Below, piece after piece: positions 7,285-14,817 of a stretch of 64,000 nucleotides of DNA (position 1 is its first letter; each line of letters starts with the position of its first letter). Made by a program: the position numbers and the translations under genes. This stretch comes from JALYUS01 sp038231255. Lineage in GTDB: Bacteria; Chloroflexota; Chloroflexia; Thermomicrobiales; JALYUS01. A model generated the notes under the pieces. It searched no databases and was not told the origin of the DNA. It saw only the letters and a program-made list of their open reading frames with translations. The stretch covers positions 1 through 64,000 of the forward strand of contig JBBRLR010000005.1 of NCBI GenBank assembly GCA_038231255.1, read 5' to 3'.

Positions 7285-9459
7285 TTATCCTCCTGGCCGC
7301 GGAGCGCCGCCGCCCGGTGCACCGCCGGCGCCGGCCTGTGGTAGGACGACCGTATCGCCTTCGTTCAGCCCGCTGATCACCTCGATATTCCGGCCATCGG
7401 AAAGTCCGGTGCGGATCGGCACGAGGAACGACGAACCATTGAACGAGACCGTCGCCGAAGCCTGCCCGTTGATTTGCGTAACGGCACGGACCGGGACGGT
7501 CAGGACATTCGATCGGGTGGCCGTGACGATTTGCACCGTCGCGTTCGCCCCCGGCCGCACCGCTGCCTGCGTCGGCGCGAGGACGATACGAACCGGGAAG
7601 GCCGTGACGTTGGACGTTGTCGTCGCCACCGGATTGACTCGCTGCACCGTCCCTTGCAGCGGCGCCCCCGGCACCGAGTCGAGGGAGATCGTCGCCGCCT
7701 GCCCCACCTGCACGGCCGCCGCGTCACTTTCCGACACATTGACGTCAATGTGCAACTCCGAGTCGTCCACCAGGTCGAAGTTCACCGACGAGGATGTGGT
7801 CGTCGTCGAACTGCTCGCGCCCGATCCCCCACCAGTGGACTGGCCGGGCACACCGTTCACCTGCGTGAGCACGGCGGCGAACGGCGCGGTCAGGGCGCCC
7901 TGATTTACCTTCAGCTGGGCTGCGTCTCGCGCCGCCTTCGCTTGGTCAAGCGTCGCCAGCGCCGTCTCCAGGTCGGTCGGCTTCGCCCCGGCGGTCAGGT
8001 CGTTCAGCGTCGCCTGCGCGGAATCTACGTTCGCCTGCGATTGTTGCAGGTCCGTCGCCTTCGGCCCAGCCAGCAGATCGTTGAGCGTTGCCCGAGCTGA
8101 GTCAACGCTCGCCTGCGCCTTCGCCACGTCCGTCGCCTTCGGCCCGGCCAAAAGATCGTTCAGCGTCGCTCGCGCCGAGTCAATGTTTGCCTGCGCCTTC
8201 GCTACGTCCGTGTCGGTCGGCCCCCGCTTCAGCTTGTCCAGACTCGACTTTGCCTGATCCACCGCCGCTTGCGCTTGCGTCACGTCCTCTTTCGTCGGCC
8301 CGGCGATCAGCTTACTGAGCGCCGACTGCGCGTCGTTCACCTGCTGCCGCGCCGTCGCGACGTTGTTGATTTCGGCATTCTTGCTATTCTCGTAGGACAG
8401 CCGGTTCTGCTCCTGCGTCTTCTCCGCCTGCTGCTCGGTCAGGAAAGCGCTATCCGCCGTTTGTTTCAGCGTATCCAGCCGTAAGGGTGTGATCGTCGGG
8501 GGGGCGACGATCTTCGTGGTCGAGGTCCCCGATGAGGACGAACTACCGCCCGATGCGCCCGGATCAACATTTGTGGACTTCGCCTGCTGGTACGTCGCAT
8601 TGGCGATGTCGAATTGCCGCTGCGTCGACTTGGTCGCATCGGCGGACTTCTCCCACGTGATCCGCGCCTGCTCCTTGCTGTTCGCGCTGTCCGACTTCAC
8701 CTTGTCGAGGTTCTGCTGCGCCTGCTGCACCTTGCTCTGCGCCGAGATGACATCCGCCTTGAGCGCGCCGGCGTTCAGGGCGTCGAGCTTCGCCTGCGCG
8801 GAGCGCACCGCCGCCTCCGCATTGGCGATGTCCTGCGGGGTCGTCGTGCCGGTGATCGTGGCGTTGTACGCGGCGATCGCCGAGTCGAGGTTGGCGCGCG
8901 CGACGGCGATGTCTTTAGGATTGATCGTGGAGACGGCGTTGTAGTTGGCGATCGCCGAATCGAGGTTGGCTTGGGCGACCTGCACATCCTTGGGCAGAAC
9001 CGTCGCGGTAGCTTGATATTTGGCGCGCGCCGCATCCACGTTCGCCTGAGCGACCTGGATGTCCTTTGGCGTCGCGCCCGCCGCGACCGCGTCATACTTT
9101 GCTTGCGCGCTGACGACGTTCGATTGTGCTTGCTGAAGCGAGAGCTGGAGGTCCGACACATCGGCCGTGCCGAGTACATCGCCCGACTTGACGCGCTGGC
9201 CGACCGCGACGTTGATTGTCTTGATCGTCTCGCCGTTCGGGAAACTGAGGGTGACCTCTTGCAACGGCTGCACCGTGCCACTCGCACCAATCGTTGTGCG
9301 GATCGTGCCGCGCTGCACCTTCGTGGTTTGATCTGCGGACACATTTGTATTTGCGGGTGTTCCCGGAACACCGCACGCGGTAACGGCGACCGCGAGCAAC
9401 ATCATCAGCGCGATCGCCGACGACCGCCGCGCAAAAAGCAGCCGACCCTCCATGTTCAC
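7285..9459 (-). CDS. Lipoprotein efflux adaptor (HlyD/MacA family) with very long coiled coil
   Basis: This 724-aa membrane fusion protein is far longer than typical MacA (about 370 aa). The signal peptide ends in a lipobox VTAC (about C29). A lipoyl half-motif (GTIRTTIGASGTVQPLQEV) and hairpin start (VGQRVKSGDVLGTADVSDLQ) are followed by an enlarged alpha-hairpin. Its ascending arm holds repeats of the type PKDIQVAQANVDAARAKY; its descending arm holds near-identical units such as SARATLNDLLAGPKATDVAK. The beta-barrel (LTAPFAAVLTQVNGVPG; ISLDSVPGAPLQGTVQRV) and membrane-proximal domains (VPVRAVTQING) close the protein, with a Gly/Pro-rich tail. It probably works with the ATPase encoded next. 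Confidence 0.92.
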   Translation of the reverse strand: MNMEGRLLFARRSSAIALMMLLAVAVTACGVPGTPANTNVSADQTTKVQRGTIRTTIGASGTVQPLQEVTLSFPNGETIKTINVAVGQRVKSGDVLGTADVSDLQLSLQQAQSNVVSAQAKYDAVAAGATPKDIQVAQANVDAARAKYQATATVLPKDVQVAQANLDSAIANYNAVSTINPKDIAVARANLDSAIAAYNATITGTTTPQDIANAEAAVRSAQAKLDALNAGALKADVISAQSKVQQAQQNLDKVKSDSANSKEQARITWEKSADATKSTQRQFDIANATYQQAKSTNVDPGASGGSSSSSGTSTTKIVAPPTITPLRLDTLKQTADSAFLTEQQAEKTQEQNRLSYENSKNAEINNVATARQQVNDAQSALSKLIAGPTKEDVTQAQAAVDQAKSSLDKLKRGPTDTDVAKAQANIDSARATLNDLLAGPKATDVAKAQASVDSARATLNDLLAGPKATDLQQSQANVDSAQATLNDLTAGAKPTDLETALATLDQAKAARDAAQLKVNQGALTAPFAAVLTQVNGVPGQSTGGGSGASSSTTTTSSSVNFDLVDDSELHIDVNVSESDAAAVQVGQAATISLDSVPGAPLQGTVQRVNPVATTTSNVTAFPVRIVLAPTQAAVRPGANATVQIVTATRSNVLTVPVRAVTQINGQASATVSFNGSSFLVPIRTGLSDGRNIEVISGLNEGDTVVLPQAGAGGAPGGGAPRPGG

Positions 9460-9477
9460 CCCATCCCCCGCTTCATT

Positions 9478-11019
9478 CTAGCCTGCCGCTGTCGCTCGCG
9501 CATCGGTCGCAAATCCCTCTTGCTGCCAATACACATCCATCCGTGCCATCGCACCGACGGTGCTCGGAATCGAAACGGTGAAGGTCGTTCCCGCACCAAC
9601 CGCGCTTTGAACAGTGATCGCGCCGAGGTGCGCCTCGACGATTTCGCGAACGATCGCCAGGCCGAGGCCGACGTGCTTCCCCTGACCCGTCCGCGACCGC
9701 TCAACCTGATAAAACCGCTCGAAGAGCCGCGGCACGTCGTCGGGTGGAATACCCCGGCCTGTGTCCTGTATAACGAACTCGACGCGGTTTGGGCGCGCGG
9801 CGCGAGCAAAGAGTCTTATCTCGCCGCCAGCGTCCGTGTACTGTAGGGCATTGTCGAGGAGGTTGACGAGCACCTGCTCCAACCGCCCCGCATCGGCGTT
9901 GACGGTGAGGTTATTCGGCGCCGCCCAGTGGACCGCGACCCCCTTCGCCTCACCGAGCCGCGCGTATCGCTTACCGACGTTCTCCACCAACTCATCAACA
10001 CCAAGTGGCGCGACATCGAGATGGACTGTACCGGATTCGAGGCGAGACAACTCCAACATTTGTTCGACCAATCGGCGCATACGCTGGGATTCCTGCTGGA
10101 TAATCTGGGCAAGGTCCTGGTACTCGGCAGTATCCGTCACCGTGCCGTCAAGCATCGCCTGCGAAAAACCCTGGATGGACGTGAGCGGCGTTTTCAATTC
10201 ATGCGACACATTCGCGACCAGATCGCGCTGCGCCTGCTGAGCACGCGAAACATTCGTTGCCATCGTTTGGAAGGCGTTCGCGAGATCGCCGATCTCGTCA
10301 TCGCTCGATCGCACATTCGCGAGCCGCATCGCGCGGTCGTAGTCGCCGCTCGCCATCGCATGGGCACCCTGTGTAAGGGTCCGCAATCGCGAAGTGAGCG
10401 AACGCGACAAGACAAAGGCGATCAAAAGCGATGCGAGCAGCGCGCCGATCACGATCCACTTTAAGCGACCGACGATCACCGCCCATGCGTCACTGAGCGC
10501 GTTCCACGGCATCGCAACGATAATATAGGCGGTCGTCTGCGTATCGGCCGTCGTCGCGGGCGACTGCTGGTTCGGGCCACCCGAAGGCCGTCGGCGTTCG
10601 ACACGGTAGGTCGCCACGGCGAGAGATTGGCCGTCAGGAGCGGTCAATCTACCCTTGTATTCCGGTCGCAACGGTACGCCACGGCTTTCAGAGCGGTTCT
10701 CCGGTATCGGCCAGACAGTCCCGACGTACCGATTCTCGCTGTCCGCTTGCACGATACCGCGTGCGTCCGTGTAGATAACGAGAACGTTGTTCGTTTTCTG
10801 CTCGTTGAAAAGATTGACGATTTCTGTTGGCGTCAGTTGTGAGAATGGTCGCGCAAGTGCGGCCCCGGCGACGGTTTGGCCAAATGACGAAAGCCGCTCG
10901 ATCGCATCCTGCCGCTGGTAGTAGCGGATAACGTACGCCGCCGCGCCGCTCGTCGGGATCAGGCACACCGCAATAATCAGGAGAAACGCGAGGCTGAGTT
11001 TGCCGCGAATCGTACGCAT
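9478..11019 (-). CDS. Sensor histidine kinase
   Basis: This 513-aa membrane sensor has transmembrane segment 1 at about residues 8-30, an extracytoplasmic domain of about 150 residues, transmembrane segment 2 near 185-207, HAMP (about 208-260), and a dimerisation/phospho-acceptor helix with H273 in NVSHELKTPLTS. An HATPase domain carries VNLLDNALQYT, DTGRGIPPDD and GLGLAIVREIVEAH. It is the first gene of a minus-strand operon that continues with the efflux adaptor 18 nt downstream and ends with an OmpR-family regulator. Envelope or drug stress sensing is inferred from the neighbours. Confidence 0.95.
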   Translation of the reverse strand: MRTIRGKLSLAFLLIIAVCLIPTSGAAAYVIRYYQRQDAIERLSSFGQTVAGAALARPFSQLTPTEIVNLFNEQKTNNVLVIYTDARGIVQADSENRYVGTVWPIPENRSESRGVPLRPEYKGRLTAPDGQSLAVATYRVERRRPSGGPNQQSPATTADTQTTAYIIVAMPWNALSDAWAVIVGRLKWIVIGALLASLLIAFVLSRSLTSRLRTLTQGAHAMASGDYDRAMRLANVRSSDDEIGDLANAFQTMATNVSRAQQAQRDLVANVSHELKTPLTSIQGFSQAMLDGTVTDTAEYQDLAQIIQQESQRMRRLVEQMLELSRLESGTVHLDVAPLGVDELVENVGKRYARLGEAKGVAVHWAAPNNLTVNADAGRLEQVLVNLLDNALQYTDAGGEIRLFARAARPNRVEFVIQDTGRGIPPDDVPRLFERFYQVERSRTGQGKHVGLGLAIVREIVEAHLGAITVQSAVGAGTTFTVSIPSTVGAMARMDVYWQQEGFATDARATAAG

Positions 11020-11070
11020 GATTGCCCTTCTGCGTGCCAGCGTGACAGCGGCCTTAGCCTAGCGCACGCC

Positions 11071-11109
11071 TGTAAGAAGCGATACATGCTTTTGTAAGAG
11101 AAATGTAAA
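11071..11109 (-). promoter_or_regulatory. Phased TGTAA direct repeats: probable response-regulator operator
   Basis: TGTAAG (11071), TGTAAG (11093) and TGTAAA (11104) start 22 and 11 nt apart, exactly two turns and one turn of the helix. They end 52 nt or more upstream of the kinase start. Tandem half-sites at 11-nt spacing are typical for OmpR/PhoB-family dimers, so this is the likely autoregulatory site of the regulator at 4907-5596. Confidence 0.55.
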
Positions 11110-11291
11110 ACGCCTCACGCATGACTGCTGATCCAGACACCACCACTACAAACGCTCGGCATCGGACTCAATGCTATCCAATAGAATACCCCCCCTCCGA
11201 TAATCGCTTTGCGAGGTCATCCGGCCAACTTTGTTTGTATCGTTGAAATACCAAATTCCTTTCGTGCAGAATGCATCAACGAGTCGGTTCG

Positions 11292-11325
11292 ATGTATACA
11301 TTACGTGTACACGTAATGTATACAT
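11292..11325. promoter_or_regulatory. Perfect 34-bp palindrome
   Basis: Each half reads ATGTATACATTACGTGT and its exact reverse complement, with no loop. The core TTACGTGTACACGTAA resembles a regulator operator more than a terminator, since there is no GC stem or T-run. It lies about 270 nt upstream of the kinase gene and just downstream of the aminotransferase terminator. Confidence 0.7.
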
Positions 11326-11342
11326 AATAAACATCTACGAAA

Positions 11343-11378
11343 ATGCCGGGTAGGATTAGTGCTTCTCCTACCCGGCAT
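11343..11378 (-). terminator. Intrinsic terminator of the aminotransferase gene
   Basis: A perfect 13-bp stem (ATGCCGGGTAGGA / TCCTACCCGGCAT) with a 10-nt loop is followed on the minus strand by TTTCG, 8 nt after the aminotransferase stop codon. Confidence 0.8.
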
Positions 11379-11386
11379 CTATTCGT

Positions 11387-12604
11387 TTACGGAGCGGCAG
11401 CATATTCGCGAAGGATTCCTGCGAGAATTTTTACTCCTCGTCGAATTGCCTCGTCATCCGAGAATGAGTACGACAAACGGATGTTCCCGCGCCCCGCGCC
11501 ATTGAAGTAGCAGCCCGTGCCGGGCAGAAAATCTACCCCGTGGGCGCGAGCCTCTGGCAGCATCGCTACGGAATCACATCCTTCCGGTAGGGTGAGCCAG
11601 AGGAAGAAGCCGCCGTTCGGCTCCGTCCATTCGACGCCTTCCGGCATCTCGGCGGTCAATGCCTCGACCATTGTGTCGCGTCGGCTGCGATAGATGTCCA
11701 CGAGTTCAACAACGTGTGCACGCAACTCACCGGATGCAGCATATTCGGCGGCGACATTCGAGGCGAAGGGGCTGGTGCCGCCATCCGCTTTCAGTTTCGC
11801 CATCTTTTCGATCAGCGGGGCGGGGCCGACGCACCAGCCGAGGCGCATCCCCGCCGCCATGATTTTCGAGAATGTGCCGGTGTAGATGACGAGTCCGGCA
11901 TCATCGAGCGTGACGAGCATCGGGATGCGTTCGCCGGAGAAGCGCAAATCGAAGTACGCGTCATCTTCGAGGATCGCGACGTTATATTCCTTTGCCAGTT
12001 CGAGGAGGCGCATCCGCCGGTGGAGCGGCGTCGTCACCCCGGTCGGGTTCTGGAAGGTCGGGATCACATAGATGAACTTCGGCTGCACGCTTTTCGCCCT
12101 GAACGCAGCAAGCCGTTGCTCCAGGATGTCCAGCCGCATCCCCTCGTTGTCGAGCGGCACCCCGACGCATGTCGCACGATGTGCGTCGAACATGCGCACG
12201 GCGCCTGCCCACGTTGGTTCCTCAGAGATGACGATGTCGCCGGGATTGAGCATCGCGCTACACACAAGGTCAATCGCCTGCGATGCGCCCGCCGTAATCA
12301 GGACATTCTCTCGCTTCGCAACGACACCGTTGTCTCGCTCCAACTTCGTGCGCAGTTGGTCAATCAGCCCAGCGTAACCGACCGCCGCACCATATTGGAG
12401 TGCCCATTTGCCATTTTTTTCCATCGCGCGGGCGGTCGCCGCCGCAATCGCCGCCGCAGGCAGACTTTCAGGGTCGGGAAACCCACCCGAAAAGGATATT
12501 CGGTCTGCGCTGCCCGCCGAGAATGCCTGCGGCGCGCCAGCAGGGAGCGCCTTCGCCTGATCGGAAAAGAGCCGCTCCAGTCGCGTCTCCTGCAGTTGTG
12601 CCAT
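11387..12604 (-). CDS. PLP-dependent aminotransferase (class I/II, LysN/MocR-like)
   Basis: This 405-aa fold-type I aminotransferase resembles the 2-aminoadipate/aromatic aminotransferases of the LysN/ARO8 group. The N-terminus carries ISFSGGFPDPESLP, the glycine-containing GASQAIDLV contacts PLP phosphate, and YVIPTFQNPTG and ILEDDAYFDLRF hold the Asn and Asp/Tyr that contact the pyridine ring. The Schiff-base Lys is in YTGTFSKIMAAGMRLGW, and the C-terminal substrate Arg is in NIRLSYSF. It lacks the N-terminal GntR domain of MocR regulators. The amino donor and substrate are not defined by context. Confidence 0.9.
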   Translation of the reverse strand: MAQLQETRLERLFSDQAKALPAGAPQAFSAGSADRISFSGGFPDPESLPAAAIAAATARAMEKNGKWALQYGAAVGYAGLIDQLRTKLERDNGVVAKRENVLITAGASQAIDLVCSAMLNPGDIVISEEPTWAGAVRMFDAHRATCVGVPLDNEGMRLDILEQRLAAFRAKSVQPKFIYVIPTFQNPTGVTTPLHRRMRLLELAKEYNVAILEDDAYFDLRFSGERIPMLVTLDDAGLVIYTGTFSKIMAAGMRLGWCVGPAPLIEKMAKLKADGGTSPFASNVAAEYAASGELRAHVVELVDIYRSRRDTMVEALTAEMPEGVEWTEPNGGFFLWLTLPEGCDSVAMLPEARAHGVDFLPGTGCYFNGAGRGNIRLSYSFSDDEAIRRGVKILAGILREYAAAP

Positions 12605-12629
12605 CGCTCACTCCTATTTTGATTGCAAA

Positions 12630-12741
12630 AACCGCCAAGACGCCAAGTGCGCCAAGAGATCAGAGAGGAAGACTGGTCTCTATTTCTCCGATGCTCTTTG
12701 TGCCTCTTGGCGTCCTTGGCGTCCTTGGCGTCTTGGCGGTT
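12630..12741. repeat. Inverted repeat built from tandem CGCCAAG units
   Basis: The left arm (12630-12658) is AACCGCC followed by imperfect copies of AAGACGCC. The right arm (12703-12741) is four copies of a 9-nt unit of the type TCCTTGGCG ending in TTGGCGGTT. The arms are reverse complements apart from unit number. The roughly 44-nt centre contains GACTGGTCTC. It fills the gap between the aminotransferase and the FAH-family gene, both on the minus strand. Confidence 0.75.
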
Positions 12742-12769
12742 CAGTCCCGATGCATTTTGCAGGTAGTAC

Positions 12770-13540
12770 CTATGCTGATTCCGCCGCGACAGGATTGCGC
12801 AGCACGCCAATCCCTTCGACTTCGATCTCGATCGTATCGCCCGGCTTCATCGGGCCGACGCCGGCCGGTGTGCCCGTGATAATGACATCGCCGGGATCGA
12901 GCGTCATTACGCGTGTGATGAAGGCGATCAACTTCGGCACACTGAAAATCATCTGCGATGTGCGCGCGCTTTGCCGCACCTCGCCATTCAAGCGGGACTG
13001 AACGGCGAGATCGTCGGCGCGTAGACCGACATTAACCGAGGGGCCGAGGGGCAGAAAGGTGTCAAATCCCTTCGCGCGCGTCCATTGGCCATCTTTCGCT
13101 TGCAGGACGCGAGCGGACACATCGTTGCCGCAGGTGAGGCCGAGGATGTACTCATAAGCATCCGCTTCCGCGACCCGTCGTGCCCGCTTGCCGATCACGA
13201 CGGCGAGTTCCGCCTCGTAGTGGATATTCTCGGTATTCGTCGGCAACTCGATCGTCGCGCCGTTGCCGATCAGTGCACTCTGCGGCTTCATGAAGATGAC
13301 CGGCTCATCCGGCACATCGCGGTCGCGGCCACCTTCCTTGACATGATCCACGTAGTTCAGTCCCACCGCGATGATCTTTCCGGGGTGGACGGGCGGCAGC
13401 AATGTGACGCTGTCGAGCGATCCGACGACGGCGCCCGGTGTCAGGCCGGAAAAGGGGTCACCCGTTGCGGAAAGCACCTGTGTCCCTTCGAGTACGCCGT
13501 ATTTTGCCCCACCATCGGCCATGTAGCGGACGAACTGCAT
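12770..13540 (-). CDS. Fumarylacetoacetate hydrolase family protein
   Basis: This 256-aa protein of the FAH/HpcE/YcgM family hydrolyses or isomerises beta-diketo acid products such as acylpyruvates. The metal site appears as HYEAELAVVIGKRARRV (His, Glu, Glu), with the downstream Asp in GNDVSARVLQ; the family fingerprint includes KIIAVGLNYVDHVKEGG and DVIITGTPAGVGPMKPGD. Short N-terminal and catalytic domains fit bacterial homologues of about 250-280 aa. Its upstream neighbour in the window is divergent. The substrate is unknown; acylpyruvase or oxaloacetate tautomerase activity are alternatives. Confidence 0.92.
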   Translation of the reverse strand: MQFVRYMADGGAKYGVLEGTQVLSATGDPFSGLTPGAVVGSLDSVTLLPPVHPGKIIAVGLNYVDHVKEGGRDRDVPDEPVIFMKPQSALIGNGATIELPTNTENIHYEAELAVVIGKRARRVAEADAYEYILGLTCGNDVSARVLQAKDGQWTRAKGFDTFLPLGPSVNVGLRADDLAVQSRLNGEVRQSARTSQMIFSVPKLIAFITRVMTLDPGDVIITGTPAGVGPMKPGDTIEIEVEGIGVLRNPVAAESA

Positions 13541-13763
13541 CGCATCCTCCCAATTTCAAATCGTGTCGTGACAATCGGCGATTTTCGGTCGCGAGGTAGT
13601 TTATCATGCACGCGGGCGGCGACGGAACCCCTTTTCACGCAGTACAATCCCACTATCATCCGGCAGGAAGGCCTACCGCCATCAAAATTACGCCGACAAG
13701 GCGAAATCGGTTGATATTCTCATGCATCGTCGCACGTCGCAGATCGAGCGGAGGGAGAGGATT
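13541..13763. other. Divergent intergenic region
   Basis: This gap separates the FAH-family gene (minus) from the cyclodeaminase-family gene (plus). TACAAT near 13638 is a possible -10 box without a convincing -35. GAGGGAGAGG before 13764 is the ribosome binding site of the plus-strand gene. I see no operator or gene. Confidence 0.4.
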
Positions 13764-14753
13764 ATGCTGGCACTCACGGCGGATGATATTCGCGTACTCG
13801 TCCCGATGGACGATGCCATCGCCTTGATGAAGGAGGCATTCAGCGCGTTGTCCAATGGAACGGCCGTCGCACCGCTGCGCACACCGATCGAGGTCGCACC
13901 GGAGCGTGCCGTCTCGCTCTTTATGCCAGCTGCCGTGCCATCGGTCGGTGGCCTTGGGCTGAAAGTTGTTTCGGTCTTCCCACACAATCCATCACGCGGT
14001 CTTCCAACAATTCACGCGCTCGTCTGCCTCATCAACCCGGAAAATGGCGCGCCGCTGGCGATTATGGACGGAACCTACCTGACCGCGCTCCGCACGGGCG
14101 CGGTGTCCGGCGCGGCGACGGATCTGATGGCACGCCCGGACACGAGCGTCCTCGCCTTGTTCGGCGCGGGCGCGCAGGCGATCACCCAGGCGGAGGCGGT
14201 CTGCGCGGTGCGGCAAATCACGGAAATTCGCCTCGTCGCCCGCTCCCGTGAGAAGGGTGAGGCATTCATCGCGCGCGCACGCGACCAGGCGCCGGGCATC
14301 GCCGAACGCGTCCGCATCGTGCTTGATCCCGCCGAGGCGGTGCGCGGCGCGGACATCATCTGCACCGCGACCCCCGCCACCACCGCCCTCTTCGCCGACG
14401 GCGATCTTACGCCCGGCACGCACATCAATGCGGTCGGCGCGTACACACCTTTCATGCAGGAAATCCCACCGGAAACCGTCGGACGGTCACGGATCGTCGT
14501 GGATCAGCGCGAAGCGGCGTGGGCTGAGGGCGGCGACCTCGTGATCGCCCGCGATCTTGGGTTGATTACCGAAGCCGACATCTATGCGGAAATTGGCGAA
14601 CTGGCGGGCGGCACGAAGTCGGGGCGCTACGCACCGGACGAAATCACCTTCTTCAAATCGGTCGGCAACGCCGTCCAGGACATCGCTGTCGGTCGCCGCG
14701 CCGTTGACCGTGCGCGAGAACGCGGCATTGGCCAGACGATCAATTTGTCATGA
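13764..14753 (+). CDS. Ornithine cyclodeaminase / mu-crystallin family protein
   Basis: This 329-aa NAD(P)-dependent enzyme belongs to the OCD/mu-crystallin family, which includes ornithine cyclodeaminase, alanine dehydrogenase and ketimine reductases. The Rossmann motif is seen in ALFGAGAQAITQ, and the family motifs are DGTYLTALRTGAVSG, ADIICTATPATTALF and THINAVGAYTPFMQE. I chose the ATG at 13764 because a strong GAGGGAGAGG lies 4 nt upstream; an in-frame ATG at 13722 lacks one. It stands alone, divergent from the FAH-family gene. The reaction among family members cannot be fixed by sequence. Confidence 0.92.
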   Translation: MLALTADDIRVLVPMDDAIALMKEAFSALSNGTAVAPLRTPIEVAPERAVSLFMPAAVPSVGGLGLKVVSVFPHNPSRGLPTIHALVCLINPENGAPLAIMDGTYLTALRTGAVSGAATDLMARPDTSVLALFGAGAQAITQAEAVCAVRQITEIRLVARSREKGEAFIARARDQAPGIAERVRIVLDPAEAVRGADIICTATPATTALFADGDLTPGTHINAVGAYTPFMQEIPPETVGRSRIVVDQREAAWAEGGDLVIARDLGLITEADIYAEIGELAGGTKSGRYAPDEITFFKSVGNAVQDIAVGRRAVDRARERGIGQTINLS

Positions 14754-14774
14754 CCCGCAGGTATCCGTATTGCT

Positions 14775-14797
14775 CCCCTTCCCCAGTGGGGAAGGGG
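14775..14797. terminator. Hairpin between convergent genes
   Basis: CCCCTTCCCC (14775-14784), loop AGT, GGGGAAGGGG (14788-14797): a perfect 10-bp stem between the stop codons of the cyclodeaminase-family gene and the NuoF-like gene. It has no T-run. It may act as a bidirectional transcript end or be a dispersed repeat. Confidence 0.5.
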
Positions 14798-14817
14798 GTG
14801 GGGCGGTTAAGCCCTCC

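Larger units (their letters stand above)
11020..11386. other. Intergenic region between kinase operon and aminotransferase, AT-rich
   Basis: This 367-nt gap holds, from left, TGTAA direct repeats (11071-11109), an AT-rich stretch with no convincing gene, a perfect 34-bp palindrome (11292-11325) and a terminator hairpin (11343-11378). A 62-codon minus-strand frame at 11146-11334 has no recognisable product, and I do not call it. Confidence 0.6.

Noticed and set aside
5972..7903. A 643-codon plus-strand frame
   Set aside because: It runs opposite the DUF5666-like, ABC ATPase and adaptor genes, all of which have clear motifs on the minus strand.
11146..11334. A 62-codon minus-strand frame in the AT-rich gap
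   Set aside because: It has no ribosome binding site, includes the 34-bp palindrome in its first codons and has no recognisable product.
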